From Staphylococcus succinus (GTDB lineage Bacteria; Bacillota; Bacilli; Staphylococcales; Staphylococcaceae): a stretch of 64,000 nt of DNA. Below, piece by piece: positions 50,827 through 59,173 of the stretch. Within the stretch, counting starts at the first letter, position 1; every line of letters starts with the position of its first letter. Under the pieces are notes generated by a model. It searched no databases, was not told the DNA's origin, and worked only from the letters and a program-made list of their open reading frames with translations. The stretch is taken from positions 1,550,001-1,614,000 of the forward strand of contig NZ_CP118976.1 in the NCBI RefSeq assembly GCF_029024945.1. Direction: 5' to 3'. The translations under genes and the position numbers were made by a program.

Positions 50827-51357
50827 TCATTGATTTATAAATTGCAATTCATAAACTTTTTCCTTTTCGTACATATTAAATTCATCTAATTTAGCGACTA
50901 GTAGTATTTCTTGTTGTTTTCTGCTTACATTATGATAATAAGAAAGTTTAATATTTAAATTAGATTCATAACCGTTATTTTGAATCGTACTTTCAAGTTC
51001 TTCGAATACTTCTGCATTAATAGGTAAAAGGTAACTTTCTTTACTAGGCAAAATATTCAATAATTTTTCTTGAACAATTTTTTCATCATCTAATAAAATT
51101 GTTATATTGATTGTCTTTGCTGCACCCCCACCAAGGTTATATAACTTCAGATAATCTTCATGATCCGAATTGTGTATCGTCATATTTTTCATTGTAAGCG
51201 TTCCATCTTTATCCAACTTGAGTAAAACCTGATTAAAACCTAATGCAGGAATAAAGCCAAGCTTCATTTGATAAAGCTGAATACTTACAGAAACAAAATA
51301 AAATAACGCCATTATAAAAGTTCCAAGTGACCCAATGGCTGAAATAATACTGATCAT
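50827..51357 (-). CDS. Hypothetical membrane-anchored protein
   Basis: 176 residues. One N-terminal membrane helix (IGSLGTFIMALFYFVSVSIQLYQM) is followed by a soluble domain with beta-rich pattern (LKLDKDGTLTMKNMTIHN, LYNLGGGAAKTINITILLDD, IKLSYYHNVSRKQQEI). The GGGAAK turn between strands recalls immunoglobulin-like sandwich domains, but I do not recognise a family. AAGGAAG precedes the ATG at 51357. Not obviously in an operon with the lipoprotein gene upstream. Confidence 0.65.
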   Translation of the reverse strand: MISIISAIGSLGTFIMALFYFVSVSIQLYQMKLGFIPALGFNQVLLKLDKDGTLTMKNMTIHNSDHEDYLKLYNLGGGAAKTINITILLDDEKIVQEKLLNILPSKESYLLPINAEVFEELESTIQNNGYESNLNIKLSYYHNVSRKQQEILLVAKLDEFNMYEKEKVYELQFINQ

Positions 51358-51470
51358 TCTATCACTTCCTTAATTTTGGGAAAATTCAGGTAAAAAATAC
51401 GTATTATACCCTTCCCAGAACTTTCATAAACATATAAGGCTTATCCTCCATCTACGTGGAGTCATGTAGT

Positions 51471-52037
51471 TTAGTTGTCTTTTTCACTATTTAATAATTT
51501 TCCATTTTTTGCATCAACGCTGACTTCATACTTAGTGTTCCCTTTTTTCAAATCCATATCATAAACAAGCTTTCCGTCATCTTTGGATAATGACCATTCC
51601 TTGATATCATCACCTCCAACTTCTTTTTGCCCTTTCTTAATTGCATCTTTAAAATTAATAGCGTCACTATATTTAAACTCCTCTTTTGAATCCACTGAAT
51701 TCTCTTTTTCAGTTTCTTTGTTTATTAACGCTTTATCCTTATCCGAAACGATTACTTCTGATTCTTCATTAGATTTTTGTTGTTCAATTTTATATACCCA
51801 TTCACCATTATGTTGTTCATAAGAAATACCTTTTAAATTTTGTCCACTATAGACACTCTGCGCTTTTTTTAAGGCTGCTTTGGGGCTAGTTTGAATATCA
51901 TTTAATGTGATAACTTTTTCATTACTTTCTTCACTACTCGAGCTTGATGATTTTTTATCACCATCTGAGGAACTATTACCACAAGCAGTTAATAATACTG
52001 CAGATAGCGTTAACGTTGCTAACCTTTTTATTGTCAT
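51471..52037 (-). CDS. PepSY-domain lipoprotein
   Basis: 188-residue lipoprotein with signal peptide and lipobox LLTAC at residues 15-19, a Ser-rich linker, then two PepSY-type repeats (SPKAALKKAQSVYSGQNLKGISYEQHNGEWVYKI; NFKDAIKKGQKEVGGDDIKEWSLSKDDGKLVYDM). PepSY proteins are thought to modulate proteases or ion/redox homeostasis at the cell surface. The specific role is unknown. Confidence 0.8.
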   Translation of the reverse strand: MTIKRLATLTLSAVLLTACGNSSSDGDKKSSSSSSEESNEKVITLNDIQTSPKAALKKAQSVYSGQNLKGISYEQHNGEWVYKIEQQKSNEESEVIVSDKDKALINKETEKENSVDSKEEFKYSDAINFKDAIKKGQKEVGGDDIKEWSLSKDDGKLVYDMDLKKGNTKYEVSVDAKNGKLLNSEKDN

Positions 52038-52297
52038 AAAGATTACCTCCTAGAATTTTAACAGTATTTTTCCCGTAAGCTCCATGAACAAAACCTATTT
52101 CTCACTTTAATTTATACACACTTTTAAAGTTCTATTAACTCATCGGGTTGTTTTCCAACTTAATTTAAACATTGTTCTTAGATTTAAATACAATGCATTA
52201 GAAAGGTTTTCAATAAAAATTAGCGTAATATTGCAAACTTTTATATCACTTGATAGATATAAATCAATACTTATCTAAACATTGCTACTAAAATATT
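52038..52297. other. Gene-free stretch upstream of the PepSY gene
   Basis: AT-rich, should contain the promoter of the PepSY lipoprotein. No coding frame or strong structure recognised until the small RNA candidate begins. Confidence 0.4.
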
Positions 52298-52452
52298 AAA
52301 AAAGGCAAGCACATAAGTGCCTACCTTTGTATTAGGAAAAAATGAAAAATGACAAGTACTTTAATAGAATATTATGCTTTGATTGGTTGCCTTGTTAAAT
52401 CACCGCCCCAAAGGGCGGCATCAAAAAGGATGAAGTTCTGGAGAAACTTCAT
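52298..52452 (-). ncRNA. Candidate small regulatory RNA, about 155 nt
   Basis: Predicted from signals only. A promoter on the minus strand (TTGAAA at 52482-52487, 17-bp spacer, TATTAT at 52459-52464) places a start near 52452. The RNA would open with an 8-bp hairpin (ATGAAGTT / AACTTCAT, loop UCUCCAG, complementary to a Shine-Dalgarno core). It continues with a GC hairpin CCGCCC-uuug-GGGCGG (52403-52418), an unstructured U-rich part, and a terminator hairpin (GGCACUUAUGUGCU core) followed by six U ending near 52298. I do not recognise a known family. On the opposite strand a 37-codon frame (52349-52462) spans most of it. Confidence 0.6.
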
Positions 52453-52458
52453 AAAGCG

Positions 52459-52487
52459 ATAATATAACAAACAACTGTATTTTTCAA
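52459..52487 (-). promoter_or_regulatory. Sigma-A-like promoter of the small RNA candidate
   Basis: TTGAAA (-35), 17 bp, TATTAT (-10) on the minus strand, directly before the first hairpin of the candidate RNA. Confidence 0.55.
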
Positions 52488-52633
52488 TATCTTAACTATT
52501 ATTTTTTTAAATTATTTTTGTTTCCATTTTACAAAACCAATTATTTCATATTGGATAACCTTTTTTGACTATATTCTTACATAAAGACACATAAAAATAA
52601 CTCATTTTAGCATTCATTGAATTTCACTCATTA

Positions 52634-52928
52634 ATGGATACCCCTTTTTATGGTGTAAAAGGATTGAAAGATTCTGAAGACAAAAACTTTGCTCCATTTC
52701 CAGATTTTAAAATGCCTGTAAAAGAAATTATTTTAGATAATAATGATAGCGCAGCAGTATACTTAAACTTTGAAGGTACACACTGGAGCTCCTTTTAACG
52801 GCATAAATCCTACCGGTAAATCTGTAAAATTTTCACTAATGATGCTTTTAAAATTTAAAGATAACAAAATTATAGAAAAAAGATCCCATGTTGATGTAAA
52901 TGATATTATTAAACAAATAAAACAATAG
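52634..52928 (+). pseudogene. SnoaL-like polyketide cyclase/ester cyclase family pseudogene
   Basis: Frame one reads MDTPFYGVKGLKDSEDKNF ... AAVYLNFEGTH and then hits a stop at 52796. The expected continuation TGAPFNGINPTGKSVKFS ... KFKDNKIIEKRSHVDV lies in another frame to the stop at 52926. One AC unit missing from the ACACAC run near 52778-52783 explains the break. The GTHTGxFxGIxPTGK motif is typical of SnoaL-like proteins. The usual N-terminal helices (about 40 residues) are also missing and an in-frame stop lies a few codons upstream. So it is decayed at two points. The function of the ancestor is unknown. Confidence 0.78.
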
Positions 52929-52949
52929 AATTGCATAGATAAATTTAAT

Positions 52950-52990
52950 AAAAAACAACTTACATTTAATAATGTAAGTTGTTTTTTATT
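52950..52990. terminator. Bidirectional terminator
   Basis: AACAACTTACATT / AATGTAAGTTGTT stem with A-run and T-run, between the SnoaL-like pseudogene and the methyltransferase gene. Confidence 0.93.
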
Positions 52991-53023
52991 AGTAAATCAT
53001 TATTTGTGACATTATGCTTAGCA

Positions 53024-53641
53024 CTATAAAATACTAATTCTTTCTATATGACCTTGAATGATACAACCTTTACCTGTATGTTTAATACCTTCATTACGGT
53101 AAATTTCATATTTTTCTAATTGATGGATTTTAACAGGCAAGTGTTTTAAATAAGCTTTGATTTCTTCAATAGTATATAACATGGATTCATCTTTAGGTCC
53201 GCCAGTTCCATAAACTAATTGTTCTTTTGAATAAAACTCAAAATAACTATGACCACCTATGATTAATGGCTGAATGAGATTATTGAACATCTCTTTTTTG
53301 CCTTCGTTAGGTACATGACCAAAGATATTAATACTATAGTTAAATAATGACTCAGGGGCTAAGTTAGGCTTTGTGATATCGCCGTAATTTGCATCAATAT
53401 CAACGCACGCTTCACTTGCTAGTTGGTATTGCTTATTAATACCAACTTGTGATATATCATAGGTTGTAATACCATAACCAAGTTTGGCTAAATATATTGC
53501 ATTACGTCCTTCTCCCTCTGCAAGTAGTAAAATCTTTTCATTATTATCTGCTTGTTTTTGAAAAATCTCTTTGACTAATAAATTCGCTTCCTTGCCATAA
53601 ATATATTCTTCTGAATCAAACTTTTCATCCCAATGATTCAA
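53024..53641 (-). CDS. Class I SAM-dependent methyltransferase (TehB-like)
   Basis: 205 residues. N-terminal NHWDEKFDSEEYIYGKEANLLV is the usual opening of TehB/thiopurine-type methyltransferases. SAM-binding motif I is ILLLAEGEGRNAIYLAKLGY, followed by the acidic motif II position VTTYDIS-like (ITTYDIS). Members methylate tellurite, selenite, thiols or other small molecules; substrate unknown. It lies next to, and on the same strand as, the sulfite-exporter-like gene and cstR, so a role in chalcogen chemistry is conceivable but unproven. Confidence 0.85.
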   Translation of the reverse strand: MNHWDEKFDSEEYIYGKEANLLVKEIFQKQADNNEKILLLAEGEGRNAIYLAKLGYGITTYDISQVGINKQYQLASEACVDIDANYGDITKPNLAPESLFNYSINIFGHVPNEGKKEMFNNLIQPLIIGGHSYFEFYSKEQLVYGTGGPKDESMLYTIEEIKAYLKHLPVKIHQLEKYEIYRNEGIKHTGKGCIIQGHIERISIL

Positions 53642-53665
53642 TTTAAAGTCTCCTTTTTAAGTTCA

Positions 53666-54421
53666 TTAAAATACGAGCTGTATAATTGCGATTGTGATTA
53701 AAATACTTACAATCCCTTTTTGAATAGTATCAGGTAACTTTGAGCCTATTTTTAGTCCTATGGGCGCAAATATCATACTTCCTATGATTAAAAATATTGC
53801 ACTTTCTAGAGGAATATAGCCTTGTATAAGTTTAATGATAAAAGACCCTATTGATGATATAAAAGCAATGACGATACTGTTGGTCACTACAGCATCCATT
53901 GGCAATTTAAATAAAACCAATAATACAGGAATAATGATAAATGCTCCACCCGCACCTATAATACCTGATAGTACCCCAATTCCAAATCCTACTAAGATAA
54001 GTAATATAGAGTTGAATTTGATGTCTTGAAAAGAAGCTTTAACTTTAATAAACATCAATAGTAATGCGATTATAGCAATAATTATATAGATAGTATTTAT
54101 AAAAGTAGCATTTAATAAACTCGCTAATATCGCTCCAAATACACTTCCAATAACCATACCCCCACCCATGTTCATTACCAGTTTGGGAGAAAATCCAACT
54201 TTTTTTCTTGCTTTGAATGAGCCACCAAGTGTACTAAAAAATACTTGACTGGAAGTAAGACCTGAAGCAATGTATACACCATAGGCAGGCGCTCCGAATA
54301 ATGGTGGTAACAATAGAATAGCTGGGTAAATAATAATCGCCCCTCCTATACCAACCAAACCAGATATGAAACCTCCAAATATGCCAATCAATAGCATAGT
54401 AATGCCATGGATAATATCCAT
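53666..54421 (-). CDS. TauE/SafE-family anion exporter of the cst locus
   Basis: 251-residue membrane protein with about eight helices. TauE/SafE hallmarks are GFISGLVGIGGAIIIYPAILL in the first half and the repeat GIGVLSGIIGAGGAFIIIPVLL in the second. In the cst locus it is proposed to export sulfite or thiosulfate produced by CstB. The start codon overlaps the cstR stop (TAATG), so the two are co-translated and probably CstR-regulated. Confidence 0.92.
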   Translation of the reverse strand: MDIIHGITMLLIGIFGGFISGLVGIGGAIIIYPAILLLPPLFGAPAYGVYIASGLTSSQVFFSTLGGSFKARKKVGFSPKLVMNMGGGMVIGSVFGAILASLLNATFINTIYIIIAIIALLLMFIKVKASFQDIKFNSILLILVGFGIGVLSGIIGAGGAFIIIPVLLVLFKLPMDAVVTNSIVIAFISSIGSFIIKLIQGYIPLESAIFLIIGSMIFAPIGLKIGSKLPDTIQKGIVSILITIAIIQLVF

Positions 54422-54681
54422 TATTTACTTTTCACCAATAAGTCAACAGCTTCATTAATCAGTTCTTGTGAACTTTCATTATTCTCTTCAGCTAACTTTA
54501 CACATTCGATTAAATTCTCACTAACAATAATACCCATGAGTCGTTGAATTGAACTTTTTGACGCACTGAGTTGTGTAATCACCTCTCTACAATCTTTTTC
54601 TTCTTCCATCATTTTTATAACACCATTTAGTTGGCCTTGTATTCTATTAATACGATTAATCATTTTTTTATCATAATCCAT
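54421..54681 (-). CDS. cstR: Persulfide-sensing repressor CstR
   Basis: 86-residue CsoR-family all-helical repressor. The two sensing cysteines are C31 (EEKDCREV) and C60 (NLIECVKL). The histidine used by copper-sensing CsoR is not present at the expected place. Family knowledge: hydropersulfides crosslink the cysteines and release DNA, inducing the cst genes. Divergent from cstA, with two operator-like repeats between. GGAGG precedes the start. Confidence 0.95.
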   Translation of the reverse strand: MDYDKKMINRINRIQGQLNGVIKMMEEEKDCREVITQLSASKSSIQRLMGIIVSENLIECVKLAEENNESSQELINEAVDLLVKSK

Positions 54682-54739
54682 AATTTTTCCTCCAGTTTAT
54701 CTTGAATAGTCTTATCATACGCAATTTAAAACAAACTGT

Positions 54740-54761
54740 CAAATACCTGTAGGGGTATTTG
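54740..54761. promoter_or_regulatory. CstR operator-like site 1
   Basis: AAATACC-tgta-GGGGTATTT-type inverted repeat between cstR and cstA, with the ATACC/GGTAT arms and central G/C characteristic of CsoR/CstR operators. Confidence 0.72.
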
Positions 54762-54780
54762 ACAAAGAAATTATTGCTAG

Positions 54781-54798
54781 TATACCCTTATAGGTATT
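54781..54798. promoter_or_regulatory. CstR operator-like site 2
   Basis: TATACCC-ttat-AGGTATTTT, a second ATACC/GGTAT repeat just before the cstA ribosome site (GAGGAGG). Confidence 0.7.
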
Positions 54799-54812
54799 TT
54801 GAGGAGGAAATT

Positions 54813-55883
54813 ATGAAAAAGTATAATGATAAGCACATACATGATCTCAGTAAATCAGAATTAGAAGCACTGGCAAAAAACGGACAATTGATTGACGTCA
54901 GAACAAAAGAAGAATACGAATTAGGACATATCACTGGCGCCATTTTACATCCTGTAGAGGATATTGAATCATTCAATAAGAATAAAAATATAACTTACTA
55001 TATACAATGTAAAAGTGGTGGTAGAAGCTCTAAAGCAAGTGAATATTTAGCAGGAAAAGGCTATAAAATTACTAATTTATACGGTGGTTACGATGCTTAT
55101 GAAGAAAAATATATCAATAATGATGATATAGCAGAAGAACATAGAAATATAGAAATAAAAGAAAATCGCAAAAAGTTTAATTTTAGCGGCCTCCAGTGTC
55201 CAGGACCTATCGTTAATATTAGTAAGGAAATTAAAACCATTGATATAGGTGACCAAATTGAAGTTACAGTAACAGATTCTGGATTTTCAAGTGATATTAA
55301 AAGCTGGGTGAAACAAACAGGTCACACACTTGTAAGGCTAACTGAAAATGATACTGAAATTAATGCAATCGTTCAAAAGGAAAAGCACAAAGATTTACAA
55401 GTAAATCACACCTCAAAAGGCACTACAATTGTACTGTTTAGTGGCGAATTAGATAAAGCAATTGCAGCCATGATTATTGCGAATGGCGCTAAAGCTGCAG
55501 GAAGAGAAGTAACGATATTTTTCACTTTTTGGGGGCTTAATGCATTAAAAAAAGAAATGCCATCTAAGGTTAACAAGAAAGGTATTGCAAAAATGTTTGA
55601 CCTTATGTTGCCTAAGACTCCAGTACGCATGCCACTATCCAAAATGAATATGTTCGGATTAGGTAATATTATGATGCGTTATGTCATGAAGAAGAAAAAT
55701 GTAGCCTCTTTACCTTCACTTATCGACCAAGCAATCGATCAAAATATCAAGTTAATTGCATGTACCATGAGTATGGATGTTATGGGTATTACGAAAGAAG
55801 AGTTAAGAGATGAAGTTGAATATGGTGGTGTAGGAACTTACATTGGGGATACTGAACAATCGAATCATAATTTATTTATTTAA
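54813..55883 (+). CDS. cstA: Multidomain sulfurtransferase CstA (rhodanese-TusA-DsrE)
   Basis: 356 residues. Three domains in order: rhodanese (about 8-100) with catalytic C66 in YYIQCKSGGRSS; TusA-like (about 120-195) with C129 in FSGLQCPGPIVNI; DsrE-like/peroxiredoxin-family C-terminal domain (about 205-356, VLFSGELDKAIAAMIIANGAKAAG ... ACTMSMDVMGI). CstA carries persulfide sulfur in sulfide detoxification. ATG at 54813 follows GAGGAGG at 6 nt. An in-frame upstream frame runs through the operators and is not used. It shares an operon with cstB. Confidence 0.95.
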   Translation: MKKYNDKHIHDLSKSELEALAKNGQLIDVRTKEEYELGHITGAILHPVEDIESFNKNKNITYYIQCKSGGRSSKASEYLAGKGYKITNLYGGYDAYEEKYINNDDIAEEHRNIEIKENRKKFNFSGLQCPGPIVNISKEIKTIDIGDQIEVTVTDSGFSSDIKSWVKQTGHTLVRLTENDTEINAIVQKEKHKDLQVNHTSKGTTIVLFSGELDKAIAAMIIANGAKAAGREVTIFFTFWGLNALKKEMPSKVNKKGIAKMFDLMLPKTPVRMPLSKMNMFGLGNIMMRYVMKKKNVASLPSLIDQAIDQNIKLIACTMSMDVMGITKEELRDEVEYGGVGTYIGDTEQSNHNLFI

Positions 55884-55912
55884 TAAAACTTATTAGAGAA
55901 AGGAGTTATTCT

Positions 55913-57241
55913 ATGTTTTTCAAACAATTTTACGATGATAATTTATCTCAAGCATCATATTTAATTGCTTGTCAACGTACAGGTGAAGCGATGATTATTG
56001 ACCCTATACGTGACCTAACAAAATATATTGAAGTTGCAGATAATGAAGGTTTTGCAATTACTCATGCTGCTGAAACACATATTCATGCTGACTTTGCCTC
56101 GGGTATTAGAGATGTAGCAAACAAAATACATGCAAATATATATGTTTCTGGCGAAGGTGAAGATGAATTAAGTTACAAAAACATGCCACCACAAACTCAT
56201 TTTGTTAAACATCAAGACACGATTTGCGTAGGAAACATTAAACTAGAAGTCCTGCATACACCAGGTCATACCCCTGAGAGTATTAGTTTATTACTCACTG
56301 ATGAGGGCGGAGGTTCTAATATACCTATGGGGCTATTTAGTGGTGACTTTATCTTCGTTGGTGATATAGGTAGACCTGATTTATTAGAAAAAGCCATTCA
56401 AATGAAAGGATCTACAGAAATAGGAGCCAAGCAAATGTATCAATCTATTAATAATATTAAAAATTTACCTGATTATGTTCAGATTTGGCCTGGACATGGT
56501 GCAGGCAGTTCATGCGGTAAAGCGTTAGGATCAATACCTACATCTACATTAGGCTATGAAAAAATAAACAACTGGGCCTTCAATGCAACAGATGAAGCAA
56601 CATTTATTGAAACATTAATATCAAACCAACCAGAACCCCCCCATCATTTTGCTCAAATGAAAAAAATCAACCAATTCGGTACGAAATTGTACCAACCTTA
56701 TATTGTTTCACCTAGTTTAAATCATGACAGAATAGCTTTTGATCTTCGAAATAAAGAAGCCTTTCACGGTGGTCATAAACAAGGGACAATCAATATTCCT
56801 TATAATAAGAATTTTATTAATCAGATTGGTTGGTATTTAGACTACGATAAAGATATAGACTTAATTGGCGATAAAGCAACAGTTGAACACGCCACAAATA
56901 CTTTACAATTAATTGGTTTTGATAGCGTAGCAGGTTATCGTTTGCCAAAATCAGAAATTCAGACGCAATCCATTTACAGTGCTGATATGACAGGTGAAGA
57001 AGAATATGTTCTAGACGTACGTAATGATGAAGAATGGAATCAAAGTCATTTAGAACAAGCGGTTCATATTTCTCACGGAAAGCTTTTAAATGAAAGTATT
57101 CCTTTTGATAAAAATGATAAAATATACGTTCATTGTCAATCAGGAGTTAGAAGTTCAATTGCAGTAGGCATATTAGAATATAAAGGTTTTACAAACGTCG
57201 TGAATGTTAGAGAAGGTTATCAAAACTTATTCATTGATTAA
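55913..57241 (+). CDS. cstB: Persulfide dioxygenase-rhodanese fusion CstB
   Basis: 442 residues. The N-terminal metallo-beta-lactamase-like non-haem iron domain has ligands H56/H58/D60 region (ETHIHADF), H119 (HTPGHT), D145 (SGDFIFVG) and H195 (WPGHGAG). C201 in GSSCGKALG, a pseudo-rhodanese, and a C-terminal rhodanese with C408 (VHCQSGVRSS) follow. In S. aureus, the enzyme oxidises persulfide to thiosulfate. All listed residues are at the S. aureus positions. The sulfide:quinone reductase gene sqr, which follows cstB in S. aureus, is not here. Confidence 0.96.
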   Translation: MFFKQFYDDNLSQASYLIACQRTGEAMIIDPIRDLTKYIEVADNEGFAITHAAETHIHADFASGIRDVANKIHANIYVSGEGEDELSYKNMPPQTHFVKHQDTICVGNIKLEVLHTPGHTPESISLLLTDEGGGSNIPMGLFSGDFIFVGDIGRPDLLEKAIQMKGSTEIGAKQMYQSINNIKNLPDYVQIWPGHGAGSSCGKALGSIPTSTLGYEKINNWAFNATDEATFIETLISNQPEPPHHFAQMKKINQFGTKLYQPYIVSPSLNHDRIAFDLRNKEAFHGGHKQGTINIPYNKNFINQIGWYLDYDKDIDLIGDKATVEHATNTLQLIGFDSVAGYRLPKSEIQTQSIYSADMTGEEEYVLDVRNDEEWNQSHLEQAVHISHGKLLNESIPFDKNDKIYVHCQSGVRSSIAVGILEYKGFTNVVNVREGYQNLFID

Positions 57242-57484
57242 GTAAAATTAATAGTAACAATGATTATTATAAACTACTAATGATGAAGTAGGAGAAAATT
57301 ATAGGTTTTATTAACATGTGTAGAATAATTTTCTATAAAAATGATAAGAGTATATGTGTATATTACTTTTCATTATCGCTTCGAATTTTAGCGCCTTAAG
57401 TTTTATTAAGTTATCGAGTTTGAAAGTAATGCTTATTTTTTTTCAAAAACATCAACTAATGAAGTTTCCTATTAGCCAATCTTA
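57242..57484. other. Non-coding stretch after cstB
   Basis: AT-rich, no intact gene. ATTACTTT (57362) and AAAGTAAT (57423) form long-range pairing around CTTAA/TTAAG and end in a T-run (57435-57443), perhaps a first terminator of cstAB. No trace of sqr was recognised. Confidence 0.4.
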
Positions 57485-57524
57485 AAGCGCAGTACTATTA
57501 TATTAATAGGTACTGCGCCTTTTC
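57485..57524 (+). terminator. Terminator downstream of cstAB
   Basis: GCGCAGTAC / GTACTGCGC perfect 9-bp GC-rich stem with extra inner pairing, followed by CTTTT. Confidence 0.82.
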
Positions 57525-57561
57525 GCTTATTAAATAAATCATTCTTCACATATCAATTAAA

Positions 57562-57669
57562 ATGAGACACCAAGGAATGCATGTGGTTGAACAAATATAT
57601 AGTCATGTAACAAAAAATATGAATCATAAAGCTAAGGAATATTTTGAAAGATTCATTCAGGAAAAGTGA
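57562..57669 (+). pseudogene. Tyrosine recombinase (phage/island integrase) C-terminal remnant
   Basis: Thirty-five codons reading MRHQGMHVVEQIYSHVTKN then MNHKAKEYFERFIQEK before a stop. The IYSHVT stretch followed by a Lys/Phe-rich amphipathic tail is how many phage and island integrases end, with the tyrosine as the nucleophile. The frame is closed a few codons upstream, so only the tail survives. It is followed by an unusual C-rich segment (57688-57711, CACCC repeated). It marks a former mobile element border next to glnA. Confidence 0.55.
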
Positions 57670-57733
57670 GTATTTTAAAATCTTCTACACCCAATCTGCA
57701 CCCAAAACCCTCAATATAATAAAAGTGAATGCA

Positions 57734-57778
57734 AAAAAGCAACCCGAAATCATCCATTCAGAATGACTCGAGTTGCTG
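57734..57778 (-). terminator. Terminator of glnA
   Basis: AGCAACTCGA ... TTCGGGTTGCT stem, with central ATTC/GAAT pairing, followed by TTTTTTGC on the minus strand. Confidence 0.85.
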
Positions 57779-57811
57779 TTATTACTAGTGTTTCGCCCCT
57801 TTGCTCAGCAC

Positions 57812-59152
57812 CTAGTATTGTTTAATATATTGTTCTCTTTCCCATTCAGATACTTGAGTTCTATAATAATCCCACTCAATTGATTTAGAATTGATGAATT
57901 GGTTATAGATATGATTACCTAGTGCATCTTTAATAGGTTCATTTTCTCTCATAGCTTTGATTGCTGTATAAAGCGTTGAAGGTAAATCTTGGATACCCAC
58001 AGCTTCACGTTCATCGCGATTCATTTCATAAATATTTTGGTTTACTGGTTCTGGAACTTCTAATTTATTTTCGATTCCATCTAGACCTGCTTTAAGGATT
58101 GCTGCTAATGCTAAGTATGGATTAGCTGCTGGGTCAACTGAACGTACTTCAACACGTGTTGATAATCCACGTGAAGATGGTACACGGATTAATGGTGAAC
58201 GGTTTTTACCACTCCAAGCAATGTAACATGGCGCTTCATAGCCAGGAACTAAACGTTTATATGAGTTCACTAATGGATTACATACTCCTGTGAAACCACG
58301 CGCATTTTTAAGAATACCTGCAATAAAGTGGAAAGCGTCTTTAGTCATTTGCATGTCACCGTTTGGATCGAAGAATGCATTTTCTTTATCTTTGAATAAA
58401 GATACGTTAAAGTGCATACCACTACCATTAACCCCAAATAATGGTTTCGGCATAAATGTTGCATGTAGGTTATGTTGACGTGCAATTGTTTTTACAACAA
58501 GTTTAAATGTTTGGATATTATCACATGCTGTGATTGCATCCGCATATTTAAAGTCGATTTCATGTTGTCCTGGTGCAACTTCGTGATGACTTGCTTCGAT
58601 ATCAAAGCCCATATCCTCAAGTTCTAAAACGATATCTCTACGACAATTTTCACCTAAATCAGTAGGTGCAAGGTCGAAGTATCCTCCATCGTCATTTAAC
58701 TCTAACGTTGGTTCGCCTTTTTCATCTAATTTGAATAAGAAGAATTCTGGTTCAGGTCCAAGGTTAATATCAGTGAAACCAAGTTCTTCCATGTCTTTTA
58801 ATACACGTTTTAAGTTTGCACGTGGATCCCCTTCAAATGGTGTACCATCTGTTTTATATACATCACAAATAAGACGCGCAACTTTTCCTTGTCCAGCAGT
58901 CCATGGGAAAATAACCCACGTATCTAAATCTGGATATAAATACATATCTGATTCTTCAATACGTACGAAACCTTCGATTGAAGATCCGTCAAACATCATT
59001 TCATTATCCAATACTTTTTCTAATTGGCTAACCGGTACTTCAACGTTTTTAATTACGCCTAAAATATCTGTGAATTGTAAACGTAAATATCTAACGTTTT
59101 CTTCCTTAGCAAACTTATGAATATCTTCTTTTGTAAATGTACGTTTTGGCAT
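57812..59152 (-). CDS. glnA: Glutamine synthetase GlnA (type I)
   Basis: ATP-dependent ammonia assimilation, 446 residues, the short GSI-alpha form that lacks the adenylylation region. Typical blocks: [63 protein letters not shown], and [22 protein letters not shown]. In Firmicutes the feedback-inhibited enzyme binds GlnR and controls it. It follows glnR after 21 nt. Confidence 0.98.
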   Translation of the reverse strand: MPKRTFTKEDIHKFAKEENVRYLRLQFTDILGVIKNVEVPVSQLEKVLDNEMMFDGSSIEGFVRIEESDMYLYPDLDTWVIFPWTAGQGKVARLICDVYKTDGTPFEGDPRANLKRVLKDMEELGFTDINLGPEPEFFLFKLDEKGEPTLELNDDGGYFDLAPTDLGENCRRDIVLELEDMGFDIEASHHEVAPGQHEIDFKYADAITACDNIQTFKLVVKTIARQHNLHATFMPKPLFGVNGSGMHFNVSLFKDKENAFFDPNGDMQMTKDAFHFIAGILKNARGFTGVCNPLVNSYKRLVPGYEAPCYIAWSGKNRSPLIRVPSSRGLSTRVEVRSVDPAANPYLALAAILKAGLDGIENKLEVPEPVNQNIYEMNRDEREAVGIQDLPSTLYTAIKAMRENEPIKDALGNHIYNQFINSKSIEWDYYRTQVSEWEREQYIKQY

Positions 59153-59173
59153 TATAAATGTCCTCCAGTAATA

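Noticed and set aside
52298..52452. CRISPR-like or insertion-sequence ends
   Set aside because: The hairpins are unique, not repeated, and have no flanking direct repeats.
57330..57346. CodY-like sequence after cstB
   Set aside because: Only about 11 of 15 positions match, which is expected by chance in AT-rich DNA.
57242..57480. Possible remnant of sqr
   Set aside because: No frame with flavoprotein motifs such as GxGxxG could be found on either strand.
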